NCBI GenBank assembly: GCA_965263225.1 | Contig: CBDHHG010000020.1 | Span: 1 to 64,000, forward strand | Direction of reading: 5' to 3' | Length of the DNA stretch: 64,000 nucleotides | DNA from: DT-111 sp965263225 | Lineage (GTDB): Bacteria > Bacteroidota > Bacteroidia > Chitinophagales > Saprospiraceae | Translations under genes and position numbers: made by a program | Shown here: in pieces, positions 18,601 to 25,121 of the stretch | Numbering within the stretch: position 1 is the first letter of the stretch | Layout: each line of letters opens with the position of its first letter | The notes under the pieces: generated by a model | Told to the model about the DNA's origin: nothing | Databases searched by the model: none | What the model saw: only the letters and a program-made list of their open reading frames with translations

Positions 18601-19859
18601 GTATCTCGGAGATCTACTCTAGAGCTAATTATTAGCTGTAGTCCGGGATAGTCTTCCTGGACCTTTAGCTGATTGATTTCTAATAGAAGCTCATTACTCC
18701 TAGCGGTAACCTCATTAAGACCATCCAATAGCAAAATAAGATGGGGGCTTCGTTGGCCCTTATTATCTTTATTGACCTTCTTAAATAGTTCATCCGGGGC
18801 TACATCGGCAAAGTGTTTTCGTATGTAATTCTGAATAAAATCTTTCTCAGGGCGGTTATTAAACTCGTTGAGTTGGATAAAGATCGGTACAGGAGAATTC
18901 GGATCTTTTGCTTGGCTCCATTTTTCCCAAAGACGTAGCAGCGATACCGTTTTACCCATACCCCCTACGCCTATAATCATGGCGTGCGGACAGCTTTCCT
19001 GCCACAACAAGGGGAGACTTTCCGCTAAGGAATGGTCTTTCTGATCTAACTTAATATCATGATCAATTAATGAAGATCTTTCCCGCTTTACACCAGGAAT
19101 ACTGGCTAAGATGGCCTCATCAATCTGTAAATGGCGAAACCGACCTCGCTCCCCCATAAATTCTTGGTAGCGATCCAAAGAAGCCTGCCTTAGTTTTGCT
19201 AAAGCTTCGAGTCGGTGCGCAACTTCAATGGAATGGATAGACCAATCTAGTACAGCTTCCTCTTGAGCATAAAGGCCCCAGGGGATATCAACTTTTCTTG
19301 CCTTAGACTTCCGACCCACACTTCGATAGACCGTGGGATCTGTCTGATGATCACGTATCGTGGAAGCAGCAATTTCAAAGGCATCTTTGATTGTTTTTCC
19401 ACCAGCAATGGCCTTATAAAAGTGATGTGCTAGCGTCTTTGCCCTTGTATCATTGATGTCGGCGGTTGTTGCGATCACCGCTGGTACACCTGCCTGCCAC
19501 AGTAATTCCACCTGAGCCTCATTGGAGCAACCATTCAAAAAGACCAATTGTAAGCCTTTTTCTTTCCCTAAAAGAACAGCCAAGTTTTCTGCCTTACCTT
19601 GCCGATCCTCCAACTGTAAGCCTTTACTATTGGAATGCCCCCCATAATGGAAGATGGCCACTCGTTCGCGAGACCGATAAAAACTATCATAGATATCGTC
19701 AAAATCTGTATTACTAAGGGATTGGTATTCTATAATCTCTTGATCGTGTATACCCGCCAGGGAGTGTCGGAGTAGTCTTTCCTCCGCCTTGAGTTGAGCA
19801 AGATAGTCTTTATCATCATTGGCAAAAGCGAATAAGAAGATGGGACGGTTTTTCGGCAT
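15618..19859 (-). CDS. CHAT-NACHT-WD40 protein, NLR-like (1413 aa)
   Basis: Residues 1-170 are a CHAT caspase-fold protease with the dyad His75 (HYGGHS) and Cys111 (LNGCSN). A NACHT-type STAND NTPase follows with P-loop GVGGMGKT (297-304) and Walker B LILLLDGLNE (374-383), then a helical region to about 765. Residues 769-1356 are 14 WD40 repeats of exactly 42 aa, enough for two seven-bladed propellers. A 57-aa tail ends the protein. By analogy with STAND/NLR proteins, the WD40 part would sense a ligand, NACHT would oligomerise and CHAT would cleave a target, leading to cell suicide or immunity. The target is unknown and no obvious substrate gene is adjacent. It is monocistronic or follows nothing closely. 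Confidence 0.9.
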   Translation of the reverse strand: MPKNRPIFLFAFANDDKDYLAQLKAEERLLRHSLAGIHDQEIIEYQSLSNTDFDDIYDSFYRSRERVAIFHYGGHSNSKGLQLEDRQGKAENLAVLLGKEKGLQLVFLNGCSNEAQVELLWQAGVPAVIATTADINDTRAKTLAHHFYKAIAGGKTIKDAFEIAASTIRDHQTDPTVYRSVGRKSKARKVDIPWGLYAQEEAVLDWSIHSIEVAHRLEALAKLRQASLDRYQEFMGERGRFRHLQIDEAILASIPGVKRERSSLIDHDIKLDQKDHSLAESLPLLWQESCPHAMIIGVGGMGKTVSLLRLWEKWSQAKDPNSPVPIFIQLNEFNNRPEKDFIQNYIRKHFADVAPDELFKKVNKDNKGQRSPHLILLLDGLNEVTARSNELLLEINQLKVQEDYPGLQLIISSRVDLRDTHQWQAFHCLDLQSLSNVQIADYLRGDLPTDARLLELLRNPMMLSLYAAQSELPKRYFEKRLLKEKISSTGELLYNVESIHRIKIEEQYVTATRERIYRRFVLEHLLPYLAWQMQQAGVFSMGEDEMENSPGLLSLLTNACQELINHDFFRVFRDYRKMDKSKFLEKEDWDLLEESIDQVCCTELVLLVNDNEEYRFLHQNFRDYFAARHVQNQIQIALKKKTLPDVLRLAPLDIYVRQLLGELEGEHTNKIAWNPKVKKWQWSEGQFLLNNHLTDLLESCRGIFDQEKLGYTLWNILTIWTEQRDELSGAQLQDLNLQGFYLNGYRAARPGLSMQLSNGSITAEDLFPQGHSASINSTAFSPDGDRILTGSNDQTARVWDAHTGKCLLILQGHSASINSTSYSPDGLRILTGSYDQTAKVWDAHTGECLLTLQGHSDSVSSTAFSPDGDRILTGSDDQTAKVWDAHTGECLLTLQGHSYWVSSTAFSPDGDRILTGSDDQTAKVWDAQTGTCLLTLESRSGLILSTVFSPDGDRILTGSGDQTAKVWDAHTGECLLTLQGHSYWVSSTAFSPDGDRILTGSRDQTAKVWDAHTGECLLTLQGHSYWVSSTAFSPDGDRILTGSLDNTAKVWDAHTGKCLLTLQGHSDSVSSTAFSPDGDRILTGSLDNTAKVWDAHTGKCLLTLQGHLASVSSTAFSPDGDRILTGSRDQTAKVWDAHTGECLLTLQDHSYSIWGMAFSSDGDRILTGSLDNTAKVWDADTGKCLLTLQGHSDAVWSTAFSPDGDRILTGSNDSTAKVWDAYTGECLLTLQGHSDSVSSTAFSPDGDRILTGSSDSTAKVWDAHTGKCMMTLQGHSYWVSSTAFSPDGDRILTGSSDQTAKVWDAYTGKCILTLQGHTSPVRSTVFSPDGSRLLTGSHDRTAKIWDAQTGECRMTLPNIPGLLVQGCDFRGLHPKSGLQEEEVALLRQYGGIFNEEDAREWEQLMEKHFGITP
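15792..17555 (-). repeat. Fourteen tandem 126-bp WD40 repeats
   Basis: The array is exactly 14 x 126 bp, with no indels. Most copies are almost identical at the DNA level, with long invariant runs such as gatgcggtccccatcagg. Differences concentrate at a few codons per unit: the residues just after QGHS, the residue after TGS, and the residue before TAKVWD. The two edge repeats and the fifth are the most divergent. The repeats also produce antisense open frames that should not be called as genes. Confidence 0.95.
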
Positions 19860-20254
19860 GTCTGAAAGAGTAGGTTTTAAGTAGAAGAGGATAGCATTTT
19901 TTGATGTAGTACCTATTTGTTTAAGCGATGCTTTCGTTGACCAGATCGGGCATCCACGAAGGTAATTGCTGCCCTATCTGTCATGGAAAGTAGGACTAAT
20001 TGAGTAAAAAATCAAATACCACCGAAACCGGTATCTTCATATTGCGGGGCCGGGGAAAAGTAAAAGGTAGTCTGTATCTGTTTGTAATTTGGTTTTGGGA
20101 CAGTGTTTATCCAAAAATCTTTCGCTAGTTGTGATTTTTTTACTTCCAGGCCGAAGGATTTCCTAGCATTCTGCATCTAAACCATAGTAAGAGAGGAGTG
20201 CCCCAGCTTTTAGTAGTACGGGCAAGCCATTAAAAACCTATTAATACTAGTACA
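19860..20254. other. 395-nt intergenic region between divergent genes
   Basis: This separates the divergent CHAT-NACHT-WD40 gene (minus) and the sigma-factor gene (plus), so it should hold both promoters. I see no long open frame, no strong inverted repeat and no clear TAnnTTTG/TTG pair. Confidence 0.5.
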
Positions 20255-20809
20255 TTGGAGGACCAAAATGATCTCATGAGATCTATTGCGAGCGGAGATC
20301 GTCGAGCGTTCGGGCAGCTCTATGAGTTGTTTTCGGACAAGGTGTACAATGTAGCTTTAGGATACACACAAAATGAGCAAGATGCAGAAGAAGTGGCACA
20401 GGATGTATTTGTAAAGGTATTTCGCAATGCCGCTCAATTCAAAGGAGAAGCTAAAGTAAGTACCTGGATCTATCGGATCACCGTAAATGTTGCCCTCAAT
20501 CTGCTCAAGAAAAGAAAACGATATTCTTTTCTAAACTTTGGGAAAACAGCCAAGGAAGAGGTCGACTTTGAACATCCCGGAATTCTACTGGAACGCAAGG
20601 AAGATGCCAAGGTCTTATTCAAGGCGATTCATACCCTTCCAGAACAACAGCAAACGGCCTTTATTCTGAGTTTTGTAGAAGGCATGCCCCGACAGCAGGT
20701 GGCAGATATTATGAGTACTTCTCTAAAAGCTGTGGAAGCCTTGCTACAGAGAGGAAAGCGAAATTTGAGAAAAAGTTTAGAAGGTTTGTACGATAAGCGA
20801 AGGAAATAG
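20255..20809 (+). CDS. ECF-type RNA polymerase sigma factor
   Basis: The 184-aa protein shows region 2 (AFGQLYELFSDKVYNVALGYTQNEQDAEEVAQDVFVKVF), a linker, and region 4 with the helix-turn-helix LPEQQQTAFILSFVEGMPRQQVADIMSTSLKAVEALLQRGKRNL. ECF sigmas redirect RNA polymerase to stress or envelope promoters. The start is probably TTG at 20255 (EDQNDLMRSIASGDRRAF is the usual length before region 2); the alternative is ATG at 20276. Two small genes follow in the same direction, the first 43 nt downstream: a putative membrane anti-sigma factor and a CpxP/Spy-like protein. This suggests an envelope-stress operon. Confidence 0.92.
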   Translation: MEDQNDLMRSIASGDRRAFGQLYELFSDKVYNVALGYTQNEQDAEEVAQDVFVKVFRNAAQFKGEAKVSTWIYRITVNVALNLLKKRKRYSFLNFGKTAKEEVDFEHPGILLERKEDAKVLFKAIHTLPEQQQTAFILSFVEGMPRQQVADIMSTSLKAVEALLQRGKRNLRKSLEGLYDKRRK

Positions 20810-20852
20810 ACTCAATCAGAATCTAAAGAAGAGACTCATTAATTGACGCAAT

Positions 20853-21155
20853 ATGGATCAGGATAAAAACAAGTGGATAGATGACAAAATGAATAGCCTG
20901 GAAGGTATTCGTTCAGCAAAAGCTCCCGAACATTTATTCGCAAAAATTGAGCAAGAAGCCTACCAGTCGGAAGCCAAGCTGGTAGCCTTTTCGCAGTGGC
21001 GCGCCGCCGCTGCCGTGGCGCTTTTGTTTTTGGCATTTAACTTTTGGGCAATTGGACAACAATTACAAACACAAGGCACTACAGGGGGACAATCTGCTAC
21101 TGGTAATGAAGCTGTACCTACTCTTGTTTCAGACTATAAACTGTATGACTTATGA
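20853..21155 (+). CDS. Small membrane protein, probable anti-sigma factor
   Basis: The 100-aa product has a charged cytoplasmic N-terminal half (residues 1-48) with the pattern LEGIRSAKAPEHLFAKIEQEA, followed by a single membrane segment (about 49-66, WRAAAAVALLFLAFNFWAI) and a short periplasmic tail. This is the usual layout of short anti-sigma factors in Bacteroidota. It follows the sigma gene by 43 nt, and its last four bases overlap the next start (ATGA). No zinc-binding motif is visible. The role is inferred from topology and position. Confidence 0.7.
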   Translation: MDQDKNKWIDDKMNSLEGIRSAKAPEHLFAKIEQEAYQSEAKLVAFSQWRAAAAVALLFLAFNFWAIGQQLQTQGTTGGQSATGNEAVPTLVSDYKLYDL

Positions 21156-21616
21156 GCCAACTCCAATTCTACAAATATGCAACTTGGGCACTATTGGTCA
21201 TCAACATAGCCGTACTTAGTTTCTTTTTACTGACTAAGCCTCATCCGAAAGGTGGAGGGCCAGGAGGCCGGGCGCGCGGGCTTGAAACGGAAGCCATGCA
21301 ACTCCTACAACTGGATCAAGCACAGCAAAAAACCTTCAAAACACTCGCTTCCGCACATAGCCGAGCCTTAAGAGATCTAGATCGGCAAGAACGAGATCAA
21401 CTGAGGAAGTACTTTGGACCTTTGATTGCAGGCCAAGATAGCGTCAAGCAAACGGACCTCCTGGGACAAGTCAAGCACCTAGAAGGACAAAAAATCACCC
21501 TTACTTACAATCACTTTACAGCTGTCAAAGACTTACTTAAGGAAGATCAAGAAGTATACTTTGAACGCTTTATGAAAAAAGCATTGCAGCTATTATTGGT
21601 AGAAGAAAGAAGATAG
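21152..21616 (+). CDS. CpxP/Spy-like periplasmic sensor protein, membrane-anchored
   Basis: The 154-aa protein has an N-terminal membrane anchor (about 10-28, WALLVINIAVLSFFLL), a Gly/Pro-rich linker, and a helical domain in the pattern LQLDQAQQKTFKTLASAHSR...LDRQERDQLRKYF, similar to LTxxQxxxF helices of Spy/CpxP and heavy-metal-resistance (CnrX-like) proteins. Such proteins bind misfolded envelope proteins or metals and feed into sigma or two-component control. It overlaps the anti-sigma gene by 4 nt, which indicates translational coupling. No conserved metal ligands stand out. Confidence 0.7.
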   Translation: MSQLQFYKYATWALLVINIAVLSFFLLTKPHPKGGGPGGRARGLETEAMQLLQLDQAQQKTFKTLASAHSRALRDLDRQERDQLRKYFGPLIAGQDSVKQTDLLGQVKHLEGQKITLTYNHFTAVKDLLKEDQEVYFERFMKKALQLLLVEERR

Positions 21617-21781
21617 GGACCCGCTAGAAGCTTATCTATGGAAAATGACTAGGGTACGAATTTGCAGCATTAGCCAGGGTATTACACAACAGTTCGAAAA
21701 TGTATTGTTGTCCAGGTTAATCCGCAACCCCTTTGTACCCTCGTTTGTAAAAATTAACCCGATATTTCAGTAATCAGTATC

Positions 21782-22492
21782 CTATGGAGTGTTTTTTAGG
21801 CTTTGCCCGTAGGCACTCACTTCATTGAGGTGGGCTCCCATAGCTTGAGCGGCTAGTTCCGCCTCTTGATTGATGATATGCTGTAGAATCTCTTGATGCT
21901 CATCTAGAGCCCGAAATGGGCGTTCATCTTTGCAAACGTCATGTCGGATAAAGCTATGTACAATATCAGGGGTAATGACCAGCATTAAAGACTTGAGAAC
22001 ATTATTCTTACTAGCCTCCGCAATCTTGACGTGGAACATAAGGTCCTCCTCCACTGCCTGCCCATCTTGCTTTAACTTTTTTTCGTAAGCTAGTAAAGCT
22101 TTCTGTATCGTTTCAATATCCTGATCTGACCGCCGTTCAGCAGCCAGTTTAGCAGCATGCATTTCCAGGATTACTCTCGTCTCCACCAGGGAGTTAAAAT
22201 CATTGTCCTCTAGCTGCAGCACGTCCGTAATCAGCCCCTCCAAAGCGGCAATTCCCATACCTGCGACAATTGTACCACTTTGCGGTAAAGTTCTTAGGAT
22301 GCCGTAAAACTCCAGCTTTTTAAGTGCATCGCGAACATGTGTTCGGCTTACCCCAAGTTTTTCTGCCAACTTTCGCTCCGGAGGTAAACGATCCCCTGGT
22401 TTCACCTGGCCCGAACTAATCAAGCCACGTATTTGGCCAATAATCTTATCAACGGGGTTCTCAATCTTAATTTCCTGAAAGTTATTCAACAT
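21782..22492 (-). CDS. FadR-subfamily GntR transcriptional regulator
   Basis: Residues 10-80 form the winged helix (GQVKPGDRLPPERKLAEKLGVSRTHVRDALKKLEFYGIL). Residues about 95-225 form an all-helical FCD ligand domain; likely metal ligands include the histidines in LMFHVKIAEASKN and ALDEHQEILQHI. FadR-type regulators respond to carboxylic or sugar acids. The gene is divergent from the NADH dehydrogenase gene. Two copies of a ggtcaacc motif lie just upstream at its own promoter, which suggests autorepression. The effector is unknown. Confidence 0.92.
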   Translation of the reverse strand: MLNNFQEIKIENPVDKIIGQIRGLISSGQVKPGDRLPPERKLAEKLGVSRTHVRDALKKLEFYGILRTLPQSGTIVAGMGIAALEGLITDVLQLEDNDFNSLVETRVILEMHAAKLAAERRSDQDIETIQKALLAYEKKLKQDGQAVEEDLMFHVKIAEASKNNVLKSLMLVITPDIVHSFIRHDVCKDERPFRALDEHQEILQHIINQEAELAAQAMGAHLNEVSAYGQSLKNTP

Positions 22493-22535
22493 TCGATATA
22501 GGCATTAACTTTTCGAAAGCTATGACCGACTGGTG

Positions 22536-22566
22536 ATTGGTCAACCAATTTGTCGGTCAACCAAAT
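22536..22566. promoter_or_regulatory. Tandem GntR operator candidates
   Basis: attggtcaaccaat (22536-22549) is an inverted repeat with 6-bp arms and a 2-bp centre. A second copy of the core, ggtcaacc, starts 16 bp later at 22555 within tcggtcaaccaaat. Both lie 44-74 nt upstream of the GntR start codon, and the second overlaps the -7 element. GntR/FadR sites characteristically contain GT...AC dyads, so autoregulation is the natural reading. Confidence 0.6.
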
Positions 22567-22591
22567 TTAGCCACTTTTTTTACTTTTCCAA
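22562..22591 (-). promoter_or_regulatory. Promoter of the GntR gene
   Basis: On the minus strand the -7 element TAAATTTG (22569-22562) matches the Bacteroidota consensus TAnnTTTG. A TTG inside TTTTGG at 22591-22589 lies 19 nt upstream, as expected for the -33 element. The spacing matches the promoters proposed here for blaI and the ABC-F gene. Confidence 0.5.
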
Positions 22592-22835
22592 AACTTTTGT
22601 AGAAAATTTAAATGTAGTCAGATTTTCTTACCAGCAAAAATACGGGAAGCTCCTTGTATCCCCCATAAAACATAGTGTAATATTAAGATCCACCTCATAA
22701 TATACGGCCAGGAAATGGGCTATTAAAAACACTGCGTTTATCTAAAACTCTAGCCCCTTCCGAAGTGTTTTCAAAGGTGAGCCACGAGGGAGAGTTTGGA
22801 CCTGAAAACAATTATCACTACTATATAAACTGCCT

Positions 22836-24158
22836 ATGAATACGATTCCCAATATCCCCGATACAGATCGCCAACGAGTCGTTATTGTCGGAGGAGGTTT
22901 TGCTGGACTTAAATTGGCACGTAAGCTCCTGAAGAGTCAATTTCAAGTCGTTCTCTTTGACAAAAACAACTACCATCAATTTCAACCGCTTTTCTACCAG
23001 GTTGCCACGGCAGGGCTGGAACCAAGCGCCATCTCATTTCCTTTGAGAAAGGTATTCCAAGATCAAAAAGGACTACATTTTCGGATGGCCATGGTCGAAA
23101 GTATCAATACGGACTCAAAAGAGGTATTCACCAATATTGGGAAATTATCGTATGATCATTTGGTACTAGCGATTGGGGCCACTACCAATTATTTTGGTAA
23201 CACAGAAATTGAGGAGCATGCGGTTCCCATGAAATCCTTGACAGAAGCTTTGCAATTGAGGAATACCATCCTGAGTCACTTTGAAAAGGCACTGAATACT
23301 TCGAAGGTGACCGATATGCAAGCGCTACTGAATATCGTGGTAGTAGGTGGTGGGCCAACAGGTGTAGAGCTGGCTGGCGCTATTGCTGAAATGCGGAACG
23401 TTATTTTGCCAAAGGACTATCCGGAGTTGGACTTCAGCCAAATGGAGGTGAGTTTGTTGGAGGCGGGGCCTAAGGTCCTCAATGGCTATACGGAAGCCGC
23501 CTCTGCAAAATCTCAAGCTTATCTAGAAAAACTTGGGGTAAATGTACAAACCAACGCCATGGTGGAAGGCTATGATGGTACCACTGTTAGATTGAAAGGA
23601 GGGAAACCCTTACAAAGTAAGACCGTGATATGGGCAGCTGGAGTGAAAGCCAATGAAATAGCGGGGCTTCCCCCATCCGCCTATGGCAGAGCTCGTCGGC
23701 TCGTCGTGGACCGTCAGAACCGCGTACAAGGAGTAGACCATGTCTTTGCCATTGGGGATTTAGCTTATATGGAAACCCCCAACTATCCGAACGGACATCC
23801 ACAAGTGGCTCAGGTAGCTATTCAGCAAGCCAACCTATTGTACAACAACCTACGAGCTTGGAAGAATGGAAAGCAAGAAAGGGCTTTCGCCTATAGTGAC
23901 AAAGGATCTTTAGCTACCGTTGGCCGAAATCTGGCCGTGGCAGATCTACCTTTCTTTAGTTTTCAAGGCTTCATGGCTTGGGTCCTCTGGTTGTTCGTAC
24001 ATTTGATGGCTATTGTAGGGGTAAAGAACCGGCTTTTTGTCTTCATCAATTGGGCTTGGAGTTATTTCACCTACGATCAATCCCTTCGCCTATTGATCAA
24101 CCATACCTCCGAAGAAGAAGCACCTACCCTACCGCAATCCGCCACCGTAGAGGCTTAA
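22836..24158 (+). CDS. ndh: Type II NADH dehydrogenase (NADH:quinone oxidoreductase)
   Basis: The 440-aa flavoprotein has two Rossmann motifs: VVIVGGGFAGLKLARKL (residues 15-31, FAD) and VVVGGGPTGVELAGAIAEM (about 165-183, NADH). It also has the FAIGDLAYM flavin-binding segment near 305 and the quinone-site stretch YHQFQPLFYQVATAGLEPS near 50. The C-terminus has hydrophobic membrane-associated helices (MAWVLWLFVHLMAIVGVKNRLFVFINWAWSYF). The enzyme passes electrons from NADH to menaquinone without pumping protons. It is divergent from the GntR regulator and appears monocistronic. Confidence 0.93.
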   Translation: MNTIPNIPDTDRQRVVIVGGGFAGLKLARKLLKSQFQVVLFDKNNYHQFQPLFYQVATAGLEPSAISFPLRKVFQDQKGLHFRMAMVESINTDSKEVFTNIGKLSYDHLVLAIGATTNYFGNTEIEEHAVPMKSLTEALQLRNTILSHFEKALNTSKVTDMQALLNIVVVGGGPTGVELAGAIAEMRNVILPKDYPELDFSQMEVSLLEAGPKVLNGYTEAASAKSQAYLEKLGVNVQTNAMVEGYDGTTVRLKGGKPLQSKTVIWAAGVKANEIAGLPPSAYGRARRLVVDRQNRVQGVDHVFAIGDLAYMETPNYPNGHPQVAQVAIQQANLLYNNLRAWKNGKQERAFAYSDKGSLATVGRNLAVADLPFFSFQGFMAWVLWLFVHLMAIVGVKNRLFVFINWAWSYFTYDQSLRLLINHTSEEEAPTLPQSATVEA

Positions 24159-24201
24159 ATATTTAGGATAGTGGAGATCAGATCTTACGGTTTTGTCTCC
24201 A

Positions 24202-24438
24202 CTACTCCACAAAGCCGAAAGCGGAATCCTCTCCCGGTCGATCAACTCCTAATTCTCGCTTTAAAACATAAACATGCTCTGCGAGGCCAGAACTCTTTGT
24301 GTATATATAGGTATTCACCAATTCCCAACCAACTAAACCTAGACCAATTAAAATCTCTTCGGTTGCCTCCAAATCAAGATTCAACTTAGCCATTCCCTTT
24401 GTAATGCCCGTGATGATTTTGTATTCGAATTTTTTCAT
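24202..24438 (-). CDS. Small DUF4177-like protein
   Basis: The 78-aa product starts MKKFEYKIITG and contains LGLVGWELVNTYIY followed by a VYVLKRE strand, the typical pattern of DUF4177 proteins (a strand, a helix ending in GWELV, then a strand ending in LKR). The function of the family is not established. It is convergent with the NADH dehydrogenase gene, 43 nt away. Confidence 0.75.
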   Translation of the reverse strand: MKKFEYKIITGITKGMAKLNLDLEATEEILIGLGLVGWELVNTYIYTKSSGLAEHVYVLKRELGVDRPGEDSAFGFVE

Positions 24439-24593
24439 ACGCTTTACTTTCTCCCTAATAATGAATTAAGGGCTGAACATCTAAAGTGTTATTGATTGGA
24501 TAATTTAAGAGATGTCCCAAGTATTTCCAAATGCGATTCGACTAGCAGTCGTGTGATTACGCAAGAATCGGATTGTTTTAATAACCTTTAGCT

Positions 24594-24713
24594 ATGAAAA
24601 ACCCATTTGATCAGGCACAATACAATCAAACGGAGGATTTACAGCTCATCCAGGAAGCCGTCGAAGGTTCGTCTCAGGCTTTAGAAAAGCTCATTGAAAG
24701 ACCTCTTCATTAA
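24594..24713 (+). pseudogene. N-terminal fragment of a sigma-70 family factor
   Basis: A 39-codon frame encodes a product whose middle, LQLIQEAVEGSSQALEKLIER, matches the start of region 2 of ECF sigma factors. It stops immediately afterwards, and none of regions 2.2-4 follows in any frame. The next open frame, shifted by one, has no sigma-like sequence. I read this as a decayed gene truncated by deletion. A short functional peptide cannot be excluded. Confidence 0.5.
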
Positions 24714-24738
24714 AGCCAGATGGGTCGACAAGGATCAA

Positions 24739-24984
24739 ATGAAATTCAATATTAACCACCTAAAGGAGATCAAGGACAACTTGAATCAAAAGAATGAAGC
24801 CCTGAACGAAATTCTTGAAAAAGATTATGCCGAACTGTTCCAAGCGGGACCTTTCCAAGAGCAATCACATGTGGACAAAATCATAGCTACTATTTTAAGA
24901 GATAAAAAAGTAAGAGATACCTTGAATTTAAACCAACCCAACAACTTACTCAATATCAATTATTTACACCCAAAAACAAGCTAA
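24739..24984 (+). CDS. Unrecognised small helical protein (81 aa or slightly longer)
   Basis: The frame is open from a TTG at 24694 and contains an ATG at 24739. The product is charged and helical (LKEIKDNLNQKNEALNEILEKDY) without a signal peptide or membrane segment. It follows the sigma-factor fragment in another frame. It may be a remnant of the segment that replaced the sigma gene. No family is recognised; the existence of a real gene is uncertain. Confidence 0.3.
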   Translation: MKFNINHLKEIKDNLNQKNEALNEILEKDYAELFQAGPFQEQSHVDKIIATILRDKKVRDTLNLNQPNNLLNINYLHPKTS

Positions 24985-25021
24985 CAATCTTTTAGAAAAA
25001 CTAAAAAATTAGTTTAAATAT

Positions 25022-25051
25022 TAATCAATTAGTTGACAAACTAATTGATTA
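25022..25051. promoter_or_regulatory. 13-bp-arm palindrome in a cluster of TTAGTT half-sites
   Basis: taatcaattagtt (25022-25034) and aactaattgatta (25039-25051) are exact inverse complements around a 4-nt centre. A second dyad, aaactaa (24998-25004) / ttagttt (25009-25015), lies just before it. The repeated ACTAA/TTAGT half-site suggests an operator array upstream of the 526-aa secreted protein. Its low GC and lack of a T-run make a terminator less likely. Confidence 0.4.
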
Positions 25052-25059
25052 GTTATAAC

Positions 25060-25119
25060 TTGCCGGAGAATTATCCACAATTACATAACCATATTGCACC
25101 ATTATAAATAATCCGGCAA
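25060..25119 (+). promoter_or_regulatory. Inverted repeat ending 2 nt before a start codon
   Basis: ttgccgga (25060-25067) pairs exactly with tccggcaa (25112-25119); the ATG of the 526-aa protein is at 25122. If transcribed, the stem would cover the ribosome entry region and could limit translation. Confidence 0.35.
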
Positions 25120-25121
25120 TC

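Larger units (their letters stand above)
22493..22835. other. 343-nt divergent intergenic region (GntR / NADH dehydrogenase)
   Basis: The GntR-proximal part holds the operator pair and a good promoter for the regulator (22536-22591). The remaining 240 nt before the dehydrogenase gene contain no open frame and no clear promoter pair that I can support. Confidence 0.5.
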
